From assembly GCA_029945375.1 (NCBI GenBank), contig CM057057.1, forward strand, positions 4,464,001 through 4,528,000: a DNA stretch of 64,000 nucleotides, read 5' to 3'. A model generated the notes under the pieces. That model did no database searches. It was not told the origin of the DNA and saw nothing but the letters and a program-made list of their open reading frames with translations. The translations under genes were made by a program, and so were the position numbers. Positions 23,665 through 35,864 of the stretch are shown piece by piece (position 1 is the stretch's first letter; each line of letters begins with the position of its first letter). The stretch is from Agaricus subrufescens. Taxonomy: Eukaryota > Basidiomycota > Agaricomycetes > Agaricales > Agaricaceae.

Positions 23665-24563
23665 TCACGCTCCCACAGATTCCATCTCTGGTAGATAGCC
23701 TTCCCGTAAGCTCCTTTCTAACCGTCTGATTTCCTCCATCGATGTAGCCTTTGCGATGGCCGCTTTTACGCGTTCTTGATCCTCTTTTGACATCAGACGA
23801 CCAGCCTTGCCCGAAATCGGAACAGCCTTGGGTTCATCTATTGTCAGAACGGCCTTTCCTGCATGTGAGGAGACGGTCGTTGAAAATGTCGTCGCGAGAG
23901 CGTTCGGTACACCCTCCGCAGTGAGGAAAAGTGTTTTGCCTGCTTTCCTCTCCTGAAAGTTTTTTGAGCACTTTAACTCGCAAGATAAACTATGCACTCC
24001 CTACCTTATCGCGGATCCTTTGAAAATCGAGCACTCTTATGGTAGGAAAACGCCATGCCAACCACTCTCGGTAGTGTTTTTTTTCGGTCACAGGGTTGCC
24101 CAAGAGGGATAGATATTGCAAGTGCCGGAGGTCTTTTAACGGTTCAAGGTCGCCCATTTCGGCCAGGGCATTATTTGTAAGGACGAGGGTGGTGAGGTTG
24201 GGTGCGGAGAGGTGAAGAGAGGCGGATATAGATGATATTCGGTTATTGGCAAGAAGTAGCGTGCGGAGGCGTTTGAGCAGGGGGAGGTTGCCCAGCGTGA
24301 TTATGCTATTGTCGGTGAAGTCTATAGCATCGTGTTGGTCCTGTGCGTCGTGTGAGGGTGTGTTTTTTTGCAGGGGAAAGAGCGAGGACGCGCCTTTGTT
24401 ACACCAAGATTCTCGATGGCCGGTATTTTATATCCTGGATAGTATTCAGAACACACGGATAGCATCTAGATGGGAGATACAGACCTCTGAGGTCTAGCTG
24501 GCGTTCTTTGTTGGGATTCAGGCCCGAGACGGCCTGGGCAAGGAGCTCGGGGGTGAGTTTCAT
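23665..24563 (-). CDS. LEA1: U2 small nuclear ribonucleoprotein A' (leucine-rich repeat)
   Basis: Spliceosome component that binds U2 snRNA together with U2B''. Exons are 24485-24563, 24394-24434, 24005-24340 and 23665-23952, giving 247 residues. MKLTPELLAQAVSGLNPNKE is the family start. Next comes IPAIENLGVTKDQHDAIDFT, then leucine-rich repeats (LKRLRTLLLANNRI, APNLTTLVLTNNAL, LRHLQYLSLLGNPV). The LRR cap is EKKHYREWLAWRFPTIRVLD, and the tail is charged and helical. The intron at 24341-24393 begins GC (GCGCGT), and only that boundary keeps the conserved GVTKDQHDA. It shares a 96-base upstream region with SAC1. Confidence 0.95.
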
Positions 24564-24659
24564 GGTGGTGGGATCGGTCACGCAACAGACACTTGGAGCG
24601 CCAACGCGCAAAACACCCGTATCCGGCTCTGCTCCCAACAATTCAACCTGGCTCCTCCC
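24564..24659. promoter_or_regulatory. 96-bp divergent promoter between U2A' and SAC1
   Basis: Start codons of two well-supported genes on opposite strands are only 96 bases apart, so both 5' UTRs and any core promoter elements must fit here or overlap coding sequence. No TATA box seen. Confidence 0.6.
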
Positions 24660-27301
24660 ATGAGGTTCCTCCACCAACGCCTCAGTTTGTCAGTCGTCGT
24701 CGCTGTGCTCCCCAGTGGATAACTTACCCCTCGTCTACAGGTTCGTCGATGCCAACGACACGTATATATTCGTCCCCGACGGTACGGATGTTCAGACCCT
24801 GACCATCCATCGCCGGTCTGGTCAAATTGTCCTCAACAGCAAGTGTCATTTGCTCTCTCCCAACCCAAATATGCACCAACATTCTTGTAGAGCCTAAAGT
24901 GCCGATACCCACTACTGCGCGACGCTCTGGGGATGCATACTATGGTATTGTCGGAATAATTTCTCTTTCTTTGTGTGAGCACGCGTTGGCCTGCTGTTTT
25001 CGGACTGGCGCCTCATTCCCTCATTCTAGCGGAGTATATCATCGTAATCACTGGTCGTGAGCTCCAAGGCCGTTTATTTGATCACGACGTATACCGGGCC
25101 ACTACCTTCGACATTTTACCTATTAACCCAAATATGTCGGCCTACAGCCCGCCACATCCTGTAGAAACGCATCTATTGGCTCTTGTCCGCGCACATCTGC
25201 ATCAAGGAAACTTTTTGTACTCTTACGAGTGGGACTTGACAAGAAGATTGCAGGCGCAATGGGAGACGAGAGACCTGGACATCCAGAAACCGTATTGGGA
25301 GACGGTGAGTTTAAATTAATTTGTATGATATATCTTAAGGTGCTTAGAGTAATATCGCAGGCAGACGACAGATTTTTCTGGAATAAATATCTCCAGACCA
25401 GGTTCATTGATATAACCAGAGCTGGACAGGATGTGAGTGGCTTGGGTATCGCTATCACTTTCTCTTGACACTGAATTTTGCCACAGCTTGCTCCATATAT
25501 TCTCCCAGTCATGTATGGAAGTGAGTATGTGCATTCTCGAGGTACCTTTATTAACTGACACGTGAAAACGCAGCGTTTGAGATTAGGCCAACATTACTTC
25601 ACGGCCGACATTTGCAACTCTGCCTCATCAGCCGGCGTAGCCGTTATCGTGCTGGCACTCGTTACTTCCGCCGTGGGATAGATCAAGATGGGCATGTAGC
25701 CAATTTCAACGAAACGGAACAGATTGTCCTCCTTGAAGATCCCATGCCAGGTCTACCTCGCGCACCAGACGGGAATTACACAGCAAAATTGAGCTTTGTC
25801 CAGATTCGTGGAAGTGTCCCTGTGTTTTGGGCTGAAATTAATACGCTCCGGTATAAGCCCGACTTGCAGGTTATGGATTTACAAGAAACGGTGGGTTATT
25901 TTTATGTGATGAGCGTGGCTTGGACGCTGATCGTAATGGAAAAGGCAACAGCCATGCAGCTCCACCTGCAAGAACAAATAGACACGTATGGTGAGCTGGC
26001 ATTGGCCAACCTTGTTAATCAGAAAGGCCACGAGAAGCCTGTCAAGGACGCGTACGAACGTTACGTTGCAGCGGTGTGGAGTTTCACTTCAGTTCATAAG
26101 TCTAGATGACTCAATTCGACCGTAGTTGTGCATGCCCGGTGTGAGATACGAGTACTTTGACTTCCATAATGAGTGTCGTAAAATGCGCTGGGATCGCATC
26201 TCCGTCCTCGTCGAGAAGATGAAGGATGACCTTGAGCGACATGGGTAAGCAACGATCATTATGACTTTTAAAAGTAACACTCAGAATTGATCCTCAGGTA
26301 CTTCTATCTCGGCACCAATGAGGATAAACCTATAAAAAAGCAGACGGGCACTGTCAGGACGAACTGCATGGACAATTTGGATCGTACTAATGTGGTTCAA
26401 GCTACCATTGCCAAGTGGACCCTTAACCAGCAACTTAAGGAGTTGGGCATCTTGTCAGGGACGGCTGGTATTGATGATTACGAGTCATTTAGCAAAGATT
26501 TTAGGGAAAGTGAGGATAATTCATTTGCGTTCTGCCTCCTCTACGTCTTATTGATCGTTGCTTTATAATATAGTTTGGGCGGATCATGCCGATGCTATAG
26601 CGAATGCGTACGGTGGCTCAGGAGCCCTTAAGTCGGATTTTACGAGAACGAACCACAGAACGCGGAAAGGAGCGTTAGAAGACGGCGTTAAATCTGTCAC
26701 AAGGTATATCAAAAATAACTTCTTCGATGGAGCGAGACAGGTCAGTATCATATAAGAGGTTACTGGAAGCGTCTATAAATTGCGGCTTTTAGGATGGCTT
26801 CGATTTGGTTACTGGGGCTTGGGCAGCCAGGAAAGCGCCGTCTGCGTCTTTGTTCTTAGTCGCTGATGCTCGTCCTTTGATCACTCGCTCCGTAAGTGGT
26901 TCGCGATGCAAACATATTTGGGAGTTTAATGTGTCATTGTCAGATGCCCCTTATTGCGTCGTTTTCGTTGTTTATGATCACCGCGGGTCTTACATTGCCC
27001 CGCTCTTCTGGTGCGTATGCTGTCATGATTTATTGCAGAATTGAACACTGATTGTTGCGTGACAGATTATTCACTGCTTTACTATTTCCTTCTATGGCTC
27101 GTACTCCTTGCGATTGCTGTCACTTTTATTCTTGTGCACGGTATTGACTATGTGGCGTGGCCAAAGCTCAACCCACCAAACGAGGCGATACATTACCAGG
27201 GCCCTGGTTTCCGTTCAGGACACCATGGAATGGGGATTCGGGGCCGTAGCGCCGGCGAGGAATTGAGGAGGTTGAGCTGGGATATGGGGAAGAAAGTATA
27301 G
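24660..27301 (+). CDS. SAC1: SAC1 phosphoinositide phosphatase (PI4P phosphatase)
   Basis: ER/Golgi membrane enzyme that removes the 4-phosphate from PI4P, antagonising PI 4-kinases and supporting contact-site lipid exchange. The start is at MRFLHQRLSLFVDANDTYIF after a 29-nt first exon. The second intron (24839-24890) has a GC donor (GCAAGT). The SAC domain includes YYGIVGIISL, ITGRELQGR, WNKYLQTRF, SRRSRYRAGTRYFRRGID, VPVFWAEIN and YEYFDFHNECRKMRWDRI. The catalytic CX5R motif is intact in VRTNCMDNLDRTNV. Two C-terminal hydrophobic segments (MPLIASFSLFMITAGLTLP and LYYFLLWLVLLAIAVTFILV) form the membrane anchor. The 54-base intron at 25891-25944 has no stop and a length divisible by three, so it could be retained in frame. 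About ten introns. Confidence 0.95.
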
Positions 27302-27493
27302 GTTGTGGACGGTGTATAGACTCTGTTTTGTGGACTTGTGTTGACTGTTATATATTTTGCATTGCTGTGAAGTTGGATCAAGCGCCCGGACCGGGTGGGA
27401 GAGGTATTGTTGGGTGGGATCGGAGTTACAATTTCAAAATTTCTTTTCCACACTCTTAAAACTGACACTTCTTGCTTCAATATCCTAGGGACA

Positions 27494-28591
27494 ATGCAAG
27501 GGACAAAGCGTGGACGAAGCCCACCGACAGTCGAGGAAGAGGAGAAAACTTTCGAGGGAGTTGAGATTGGGGATGAAATAGCCAAGAAATTGGAAGCCAT
27601 GCAGCGTGATACTGCTCGCGTTGAACTTGCCATTGGTTCGCAGACCCCTGCTTTATTTTGATGGATTGGGCATGTGGGTTGATACATAATGCATTACAGA
27701 ACGCGCTGGACAGAAGAAACTCGTGCCTGTGTTTGAGAAACGGCGGGAACTTTTGAAGAGCATTCCGAAATTCTGGTCTATTGCGCTGATGAAACATTCG
27801 CTGGTGTCATTCCATTTGGCAATCGGTGCGGACCAAGATGCTTTGAGCTATCTGGAAGACCTCTGGGTCGAGAAAGATCCCGTAGAGACGCGTTGCTTCA
27901 CAATTGACTTTGTATGTTGAGCCCTTTTTATTATGACGTTTGGAGTACGTGTAATTGATGGTGGTTGCTTTTTATAGTATTTTAAGGAGAATCCTTATTT
28001 CTCGAACAGAGTGCTCAGAAAAGAGTACAAGTTTGTCCCTCCGCCCGCCGACGCGGATGACATGCCGGACGAGAATGGGATCACAAACGCGAACATTGAT
28101 TTTTCGTGGGAGAAAGATGTAAAAATAGGTGTACGTTTGTTTTTTTCTTCCTCCATGCCCGACCCATGTGATCTGACACGCGTGATACCCGCGGTTTCTC
28201 CGTTCACTGCTTCAGGCAACAACAATTGATTGGAAAGATGCGGAAAAGAATTTGACAAAACTCTATCCCCGAGTCATGGACACGGAGGAAGAAGATCAAG
28301 TTTTGGATTCGGGCAGTTTTTTCCACTTTTTTGAACAAGAAACTGATCCCATGGATGTGAGTGATGCCATCTGTTGTTTGAGATTGCAATGTAACGAGAG
28401 GATTGATCCAGATTGGGGTGACAATTGCGAATGAAATTTTTACGGAGGCAATTGAGTATTTCTTGGGCACTGCAACAGGGGTGGAGCGGGACGACGACGA
28501 CGATGATGATGATGAGGATGAGGAGGACGATGACGACGATGCAGAGGAGATTGACCTGGAAAAGCCGCGCAGCAAGAAGCGGCGAGTATGA
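27494..28591 (+). CDS. NAP/SET-family histone chaperone
   Basis: Nucleosome-assembly-protein fold that binds H2A-H2B or H3-H4. The start is at MQGTKRGRSPPTVEEEE. An N-terminal dimerisation helix (IGDEIAKKLEAMQRD) leads into the earmuff core: KKLVPVFEKRRELLKSIPKF, DQDALSYLEDLWVE and YFKENPYFSNRVLRKEYKF, then TIDWKDAEKNLTK and SFFHFFEQETDP. The acidic tail is encoded by GAC/GAT repeats from about 28488 and is followed by a basic end (RSKKRRV) that looks like a nuclear signal. The size (about 270-280 residues) and motifs fit the SET/Vps75 branch better than long Nap1. Introns are 50-75 nt. Head-to-tail with SAC1 and the chitin deacetylase gene. Confidence 0.9.
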
Positions 28592-28713
28592 GAGCTAGTC
28601 TGTTGTTAGGTGGAGCTCTCTCACGGGGCCCTGTCTAAAATAAAACGAGGATATAATAGCCCGTGCGGAAAAAAAACATTCTTCCCTTATTTCTCCCTTC
28701 CTCACTGCCTCCC

Positions 28714-30548
28714 ATGAAACTCGTGCTCGCCGCTGCGGCCGTCGCGCTTCCCCTCCTTTCCCTCGGCGCACGCGCTGATCCTCTTCAACATGCCAGGCAT
28801 ATGCAACATGCTCGCCAGGCCCCTCCTCCTCCCCCTCCGTCTGCTACGACCTCTACAGGCACCGCTGCCCCCGGTGGTACTTCTGTGACTCTGGCCGCTG
28901 GAACATCTTCAGGCACTGTCCAAGGAGGCACTGCTCCCCCGGTGAGTACTTTCTACATCGTCCCGAACGACCGCCTCATATTCGGCTCCTTAGACTGGCG
29001 TCCCCGGAGCCTCTGCGGGAACGACTGCCGCCGCGGGTACTACATTCCCCAGCGTCTCCTTCTCTCTCCATGCCACGAATCCGACTGCTGTTCCCCTCTC
29101 CAGCATTGTTGCCAATGCTCCCAGCATGGCCACTAGCCCTTTGTCATCAATCCCGACCGCTGGCGCGGTTAACCCTATGATTCCCAATGCGCCACCGCTC
29201 CCGGACAGTTAGTCGCTTGCTTGTTCGGATTCGTTGAACATTCCCCTGATGTTTCCTTTACCACACAGTTTCGGGACTCAAACCGGCTAACTATCCTCCC
29301 CTGGATAAAGTTCCCGACGTCAACTCACCAGAAGTCAAACAATGGGTCCAAGAAGTCATGAATTCCGGCATTCCCATACCTAATATTACCCAAACTGTCC
29401 TTGGTCCGTCGTTTCCTCTTAAGATGCTAAGGCTTTTCTGATCCTCCCCGTACAGGTGGTTGTCCTGCTAACCTTGAAGCGGCCGCCGATCAGAGCCGGT
29501 GCTGGTGGACCTGTGGTGGATGTACTCGTAAAACTGATATTGAAGTTTGTCCCGACAAGATGCACTGGGGTTTGACCTATGACGATGGTCCAGCGTTCTA
29601 CACATCACAGTTACTCGACTATCTGGATGAAAAGCAGATCAAGTCCACTTTCTTCTCTGTTGGCTCGCGTGTGTTATCCTTCCCCGATTCTTCGCGCCTA
29701 GAGTACATCTCCGGACATCACATTGGGGTGCATACTTGGAGCCACCCGTACCTTACGACTCTCACCACTGAACAAGTCGTTGCTGAACTTGGGTGGACAA
29801 AGAAGGTGATGAGGGATGTACTGGGTGTGACTCCTAACATGATGCGACCTCCCTATGGCGACATTGAGTGAGTAAATTTTACCTCCCACAAGGTGTCTAA
29901 ATCCTGATAATTTGTATAGTGACCGCGTTCGTGCGATCTCTCTAGCCATGGGTTTGATCCCCTCCATGTGGACTCGCATCAGTGCTACGGCTACATTTGA
30001 TACCGGAGGTGGGAAACTTTTTAGAGAGCTTCTATAATCATGACTAAGGTTCCGCAGATTTCGACATCCAGGGCGGTTTGACTTCCGCTGCTCAAGTACT
30101 ACAAAATTGGGAGTACATCATGGGCAATGCCACTACCATAGACACTGGATTTATCGTTCTCGAACACGATCTATTCCAGGACACAGTCGATATAGCAACA
30201 GGTTACATCTTGCCTGATGCTTTGGCTCGCGATGATCTCACCATAGAACCCGTTGCGATGTGTGTTCATCGAGGACTTGCCAATGCCTACATTGAGACAA
30301 ATGACAATAAGACTTTCCCTCCCCCTCAAGGCTCTGGTACGGTGATAAATCATGGTGACCCCCCTTCGGTTACTAACCCGAGTGTTACTCTTGTAGGTGC
30401 ACTCAATGCCACAACGACAGGTACTGGCTCTGGTGACTCTGGTGGAGACGGCAAGAATGGTGCAGTTGGATCACTCCACATCAGTGGTGCTGTTGTTGCG
30501 TTTACAGTCTTGGCCGGAGTCCTCGGCAATGTGCTGACCATGCTTTAA
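28714..30548 (+). CDS. Chitin deacetylase, secreted, probably GPI-anchored (NodB/CE4 fold)
   Basis: Converts cell-wall chitin to chitosan. A signal peptide (MKLVLAAAAVALPLLSLGARA) is followed by a Thr/Ala/Pro-rich linker likely O-glycosylated. The CE4 domain contains CWWTCGGCTRKTDI and the metal/catalytic TYDDGPAF, then the zinc-binding HTWSHPYLTTL and the conserved RPPYGDID across an intron. An Ile/Val hydrophobic block (IDTGFIVLEHDLFQDTVD) carries the last motif. The C-terminus is Ser/Gly-rich and ends in a hydrophobic stretch (VVAFTVLAGVLGNVLTML), which fits a GPI attachment signal. The stop is at 30546-30548. Domain order and length are typical of basidiomycete cell-wall deacetylases. Confidence 0.93.
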
Positions 30549-32148
30549 ATCATCATCATCTCTCAAACTATGCGAACGATCTACGAACTTTCTTGATGAA
30601 ATTCTGACACTTGCTTCTGTTTGCTTGCCACTCATTTCCACTACGTTCATTTGGGACTAGATAAAACGGCTTTAGTGGGCTCGTGCGGAAGGTACCTTCT
30701 TGCGATTACCTCATGGCCCATGTCGACTTGTTAATATATTTACCAATGACTTTCAAACCTAGATACATCGTTATCGATTGGGTACCGTTTGTTGAACCTA
30801 TGGATCACCCTTGTAGTCGGACCTTGTATTAGTGAACTTTCGAACCTTCCTCCAAATTTTCATTTAGCCAGGACCGTCTTTCCTAATATTTTACAATACA
30901 TTGCTGTCTGTTTTCCTCGCAAATGACTGTGCTTAATTTTAACCTGGATCCTTTTCTTCTGTCCTCTTCTCAACGGGGTGTTCCACGGCACGGTCTGGAT
31001 TGGCCGCTCACCTTTTACTTTTGTCTTCTCGTAAGCCATAGAGTAATTTTTTTTTGGTGACAATTTATTAATAGTAGACGACTCTATTGACCCTTTTTTT
31101 TCATTATGCCCGGCGGTCTATTAATGTACCTCGGCAGCAGGGCCTGAGTCAGATGTGTCGAATCTGGTCTTCTCCGCTGTTGATTGAGCACCGGTATTGG
31201 AGTATACATTCTGTTAATCAATGCATATCAATAACAGGGGTCCCTCACCATTACATTAAAAGGGGGAGGAACATGTGTGTGCCTAAAAATGCTGAAAGGC
31301 TTGCCAATGCCGGCCTCACCGCTACTTTCAGGTGTGGAGGGAAGGGGAGGATGGAACTAAAAATTCAACAACACATGCACTAGAAGCAAACAGCAGCTTG
31401 CCTCGTGGAGACGATATCGGCACTTAGCGTGTTTCTAAATTTGAAAGAAAATGAACTATGTATATGTTTGCACGGGCCGAGAGAAGCAAGCAAGGGCCCT
31501 TGGACAGCGGCAATGGTGGTGGGAGTTCAATTTTTGCAAATGCCCCTCCGTCGATCGTTGTTGTTAAGTCACTAATATAGATTCTTCAACACACAAAAAA
31601 AAAGTCAAGGCGATTTATTATTATTATACACACAATGTAGGCACGACGATGACAATGCGGAATGGTATGAAAATAACGCACGGCGGAAACTGTACTGCTA
31701 AATGTGTGTGAGAGGTGAACGCTAACGGAAGTGCGCTGAGCAAGGGAGAGAAAAGGCGGGGTAAAAATAACATGCAGTGTGTATAAAAGAAACATGCGTG
31801 CATAAAGGCAAAAAAAGAAAAAAGAAACCCAATAAGCAATAGCAAGTTCGACCTTTCAAAAAAGACAACAACATGAGAAAGGAAAATAAAACCCAAGGCC
31901 CAGGATGACACAAAAACCAATAAGGTAAAGCGTAACGGTATTAAGTGATAGAGGATATAACCCAACTAGCTACGGGGAGGTCAGAGGCAAACAAACGTCT
32001 AGATAACAAGCCCGAAATAGAACAGGCGAGGGGATTAGACTCGGGTTCAATAAAAGCATACGTGGTTGCATGCGGACGGTATGATAGAAGCATAGCTGAG
32101 AGCAAATAATAATACAAGGGCGGTGCCCGGTAAGAAGGGTGGTCAGCA
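30549..32148. other. Convergent 1.6-kb region, no gene recognised
   Basis: Lies between the stops of the chitin deacetylase and SRPK genes. From about 31560 to 31970 it is A-rich on the plus strand (T-rich for the SRPK transcript), which fits a long SRPK 3' UTR. Short open frames (for example 30860-31063 minus and 31087-31383 plus) show no family signal. No tRNA or repeat seen. Confidence 0.45.
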
Positions 32149-35100
32149 CTACCACTCTGTTACAATGCCGTCGGCTTCGACAGGTATAAGCCAAGGATGG
32201 TCCACAACATCCCGGGCATGTGTTCGCTCCTTCATATCGGCGGCCAACATAGGTTCCACGAATGAACACAGATCAGCTGAATCCTTCTCAGAATATGAAT
32301 ACTTCTCCATCATGACTCTCTTGAGGGGCCAGGGTTTCAATGTGCGAATATAACGTAGTGCTCCTATACCCACCGTTTAGGGTCACACTCTGGTGAGTTA
32401 TCAGAAGATGATGGCGTACCAGTATGGTCAAATAACTCTCTACTAAATTTACCACCCATCTTCACTTCCAATGGGAAATCACCCACGAGTTCGATTATTT
32501 GAGCCATATGATCATCATCTTTCGTAAAAAGCTCGCCTTGGCCTTGGGGGTCAAAAAGATACTCAGCGGTGAGAAGCTCAAAAGCCTGGGTAAAGTGCGC
32601 ACTATAAGCAAGCCGGAAGGGAAAAAAGTGACAAAGACGCACCAGACACGCCACACTCCACACATCTACTCGAGCGTCCCAATCACGGCGACCTAATATA
32701 GCTTCGGGGGCACGGTATTGACGAGTCTGGATATCCTCCGTATAATGCTTAGTTGAGGGTGTTGCGTTACCAAGATCAGCGATCTTCACTGCTATTGGCG
32801 GGACAATGTCTTCCGGAAGAAGAACATTGGAGCGACGGTCCATGTCATTAACATACAGATGGGGGAAACGAGAATCCGTTGGAGAAACTGCTGGCGTTGG
32901 GGGTGGGGCAGATAATGGGATGACAGGTGGGTCAGAGGTATCGGTGGGAGGAAATTCATTAAGGATATGTTGAGGTTGCGAGGAACGTGGAATAATGCGC
33001 GACTTGGTTGTTCGTTTCGTATGCTGTCGGTTATGATCACAATTGCTTGACGGAGAAGGGTGGAGAGAAAGCTTGTGGGCAGAAAGTTGTGAAATACGTT
33101 TGGGGGATGATCGTCGTAATGAGCGTTCTCTGGGATTAGGTGCAGTCTGTGTAAGCAATGAGGGATGCTCAGGAATAGTTTTCCTGATTTCCGGTGTTCC
33201 AGTTGGTGTCAGCGAAGGAGGAGCAGTGGTGGAGATAGGATGATTCTCAGAGACCACCTGGTCCACAGCCTTGGATAGTGGCGTTATGACATGAGGTAGA
33301 GGGAAGAAGTCACTGTTCTGGCTGGTAATGCTCTCGTCAGCGCCGGCGACCGCCGATACCACCACTGCAGGCGCAAGAGACGCAGTGCCCGGATCCTTCC
33401 AAAAGCTCGATGGTGACATACTAGACGAGGGAGTTTGTTGATCGGACTTGGCCGCAGGCTGTGGCTTCATCTCTGCTGACGCACTCGTCGGCCAAGACGT
33501 CAATGAAGATGACACCTCCTTCCAAGATGACGACAAAGCGAGCTTCCACGAAGAAGTGGCGCTCTGTAACCCGTCCTCCACAACTTCTTTCTCCTTGCCT
33601 TTGATGGACCTTACTGGCAGGCCGGCACGTTCTCCTAAGTGATCTATGTCCAAAGAGTTGCCAGCGATTCGTGAGTTCACCTCAGTCGCTACCTTGGCGA
33701 GATTCATGAAGCCGGCAACAACGTTGCAAATTGAGTTGGATAATGAAGTGGGCGGTGTGCTTATCATACTACTAGATCCAGCTGTGACCATCGCTGATGA
33801 CATCGAGGATGATGATGATGAAGACGAAGGGGAAGTTGGGCCGAGCTGTTTCGAGCCAGACATATGGGCCTGAGATGGACGAGGATCCGCGGGACATTTC
33901 TTCTGAGACTTGCAGACGATTTCCCCCTCTGGAGTGCTATATGACGAGAGACCACTAGACACTTTGGGTATACTAGAGCCGGACCCTGGTATAGGGCCAC
34001 CTGGACCGCTGTGAAAACGAGAGAGTGACGTTGATCCGGTCAATCTTGATATGTGCATCTGAGCGAAGTAGCTCCCGGGTACACTTTTCCCGCCGCTCCC
34101 ACTTTCATTTGGTCGACTACCTGTTGAGGTTGCTGCCTGCCGCGTACTCCTTCCCCAACTTCGGCCGGGGCTTGGTAGCGGTTGCGAGTTGTATATTTGT
34201 ACCTGCCGTCTTATACGTTGCGGATTATACGGCACTGATATACCGCGAGATTTGGTGGGTAAAGGGACACCTACACGGCGGGACGTTGGAGACGATGACT
34301 GACTAAGCTCATTCTGGATATGTGCTTCGATTTCCGGAATCGATATTACTAAACGGGAAGACGCGGTAAATCGAAAGGGGTTAAAGGGTCAGTGATAACA
34401 TGACTAGGGAAGAAAAATGAGCAAGAGAACTCACGGATATTCTCTGGCTTGATATCTGTATGTACGAGGTCGCACTCATCGTGGAGGTATTGGAGGCCGA
34501 GTAGGATTTGCTTGACTATGACCTTGACCAAGGCTTTGGGTACACCCTTCTTCTTGTGCCGTTCTATCAGAGCAAGAAGGTTTTCACCGAGTGGTTCAAA
34601 GACAATACAGACATGAGAGGATTCCGGGCCCTGATGAGAGAAGGAGTCGAAAAAGGAGACAACGTGTGGTCGACCAGGGTGGTCGGGAGAGAAGGAAGAT
34701 ACATGAGTCAACAGCTTAATCTCGTCCCGAGCTGTCTCAGCATAACGCCCGGCAGACTTGACGACTTTGAGAGCAGAGTGGCATTGATTGCTGTTCGGGG
34801 TTGGAATTTCAGAACCTGGATCCAGACGTGATTCTCTTTTGAAAGAACGTACTGTGCGTCTTTTACGAGCCAGACGGTGGAGAAATGGCCCCAGCTGGCG
34901 AGATAGAGGCACCCACGTCAAGACCGAGGTGAAGAGAAGAAAGGATTCGAGGACGCACCCAAGCTTGCGGACAACACGGTAGCGGCTGTGTTTGAACGTA
35001 TCACCGATCTTTACAGGAAGATAACCTCCAACGTTGTAGTCGGCCGGGCTCTCCTCGTCCTTGCAGGACTGCTGGTCGAGAGGCAGGATTTTGGGGCCCG

Positions 35101-35149
35101 TCGGGGTGACGATGTACTGGTACTTGATGCAAGGCTGGGTGAGGGCCAT
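32149..35149 (-). CDS. SR-protein kinase (SRPK/Sky1/Dsk1 family) with long spacer
   Basis: Ser/Thr kinase that phosphorylates Arg-Ser domains of splicing factors. Start is MALTQPCIKYQYIVTPTGPK. The N-lobe has KHSRYRVVRKLG and, across introns, GWGHFSTVWLVKD, with lysine motif ALKVVKSA. LGENLLALIERHKKKGVP precedes the catalytic loop HTDIKPENI, which has the SRPK-type HTD. Then comes a spacer of roughly 480 residues, rich in Ser, Pro and Thr and poorly conserved, before the activation segment (VKIADLGNATPSTKHYTEDI, TRQYRAPEAILG) and WDARVDVWSVACL. The end carries RTHARDVVDHPWLIP. The split kinase domain is diagnostic of SRPKs; the spacer controls localisation in known members. Divergent from the OSR1-like kinase. 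Confidence 0.95.
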
Positions 35150-35864
35150 CTATGGGATGGCGTGTCGGGAGAGGGAGCAGGGAAAGGGGTGGCGGAGCGG
35201 GAGAGAGGGAGGAAGAGACAGAGCACCTCGTATCTTCCCCAGTCACCGTCACACCGCGTCACCCGTCACGCCGCATTTTATCGCTCCTATCCAATTCAGT
35301 GGCTAGGTGGGAGGCCAGTCCTGCTGGTTTCTCCGCATCCCGCCGGGCCTCGCCCCCTGTCTCATTCGGCCTCGGAGTTGCGCGTTGCGTATGTCTGCAC
35401 CGGCTGGGGCGTTGCGATCAACATGCAGGTGGGTGCACGCCAGAACAGCCAATGGGCCAGCACCGGTAAGCGTTTCTGTGCTGTCGCTTGTGTTATGTAG
35501 TTGGCAGCAAAAGAAGACCGCTTTTCCCGAGCCAGATGATGGAATAATGATAGGCCGGTGCTTTTACACTCCGTCGACAGACGGCTGGAAAATATTGTTT
35601 ATCAAAAACTAAAAATATATAAACACATATGCGTGTTGCGCCTCGTGCCCCGGCCATTCCAGCGTCCAGCGACAAAACGCAAGGCAACGACGATGACGGC
35701 AGTCAGGTGGGGCTTCAGGGCGAGTGATGGTGGCGGCCAACAGCTGCGTCTTTCCATTCGGAGGTGACTGGGGTAAGTCGGGTCAGTCTGACATTTAATT
35801 GTCATAGCTTGCCTTTGACCTCTTCACATCTACCCAGTCCCAACGGCCACTCCCCATCGCAAAC
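35150..35864. promoter_or_regulatory. Shared upstream region of two divergent kinase genes
   Basis: 715 bases between start codons. Open frames of 100-170 codons on both strands here lack family motifs and reflect GC-rich composition. No TATA box or named site. Confidence 0.4.

Noticed and set aside
28488..28560. GAC/GAT trinucleotide repeat as a possible non-coding microsatellite
   Set aside because: It lies in frame in the NAP/SET gene and encodes the expected acidic tail.
34988..35500. 170-codon plus-strand frame over the SRPK 5' end
   Set aside because: Overlaps the SRPK N-terminal exon and GC-rich promoter DNA; no family motif or splice context.
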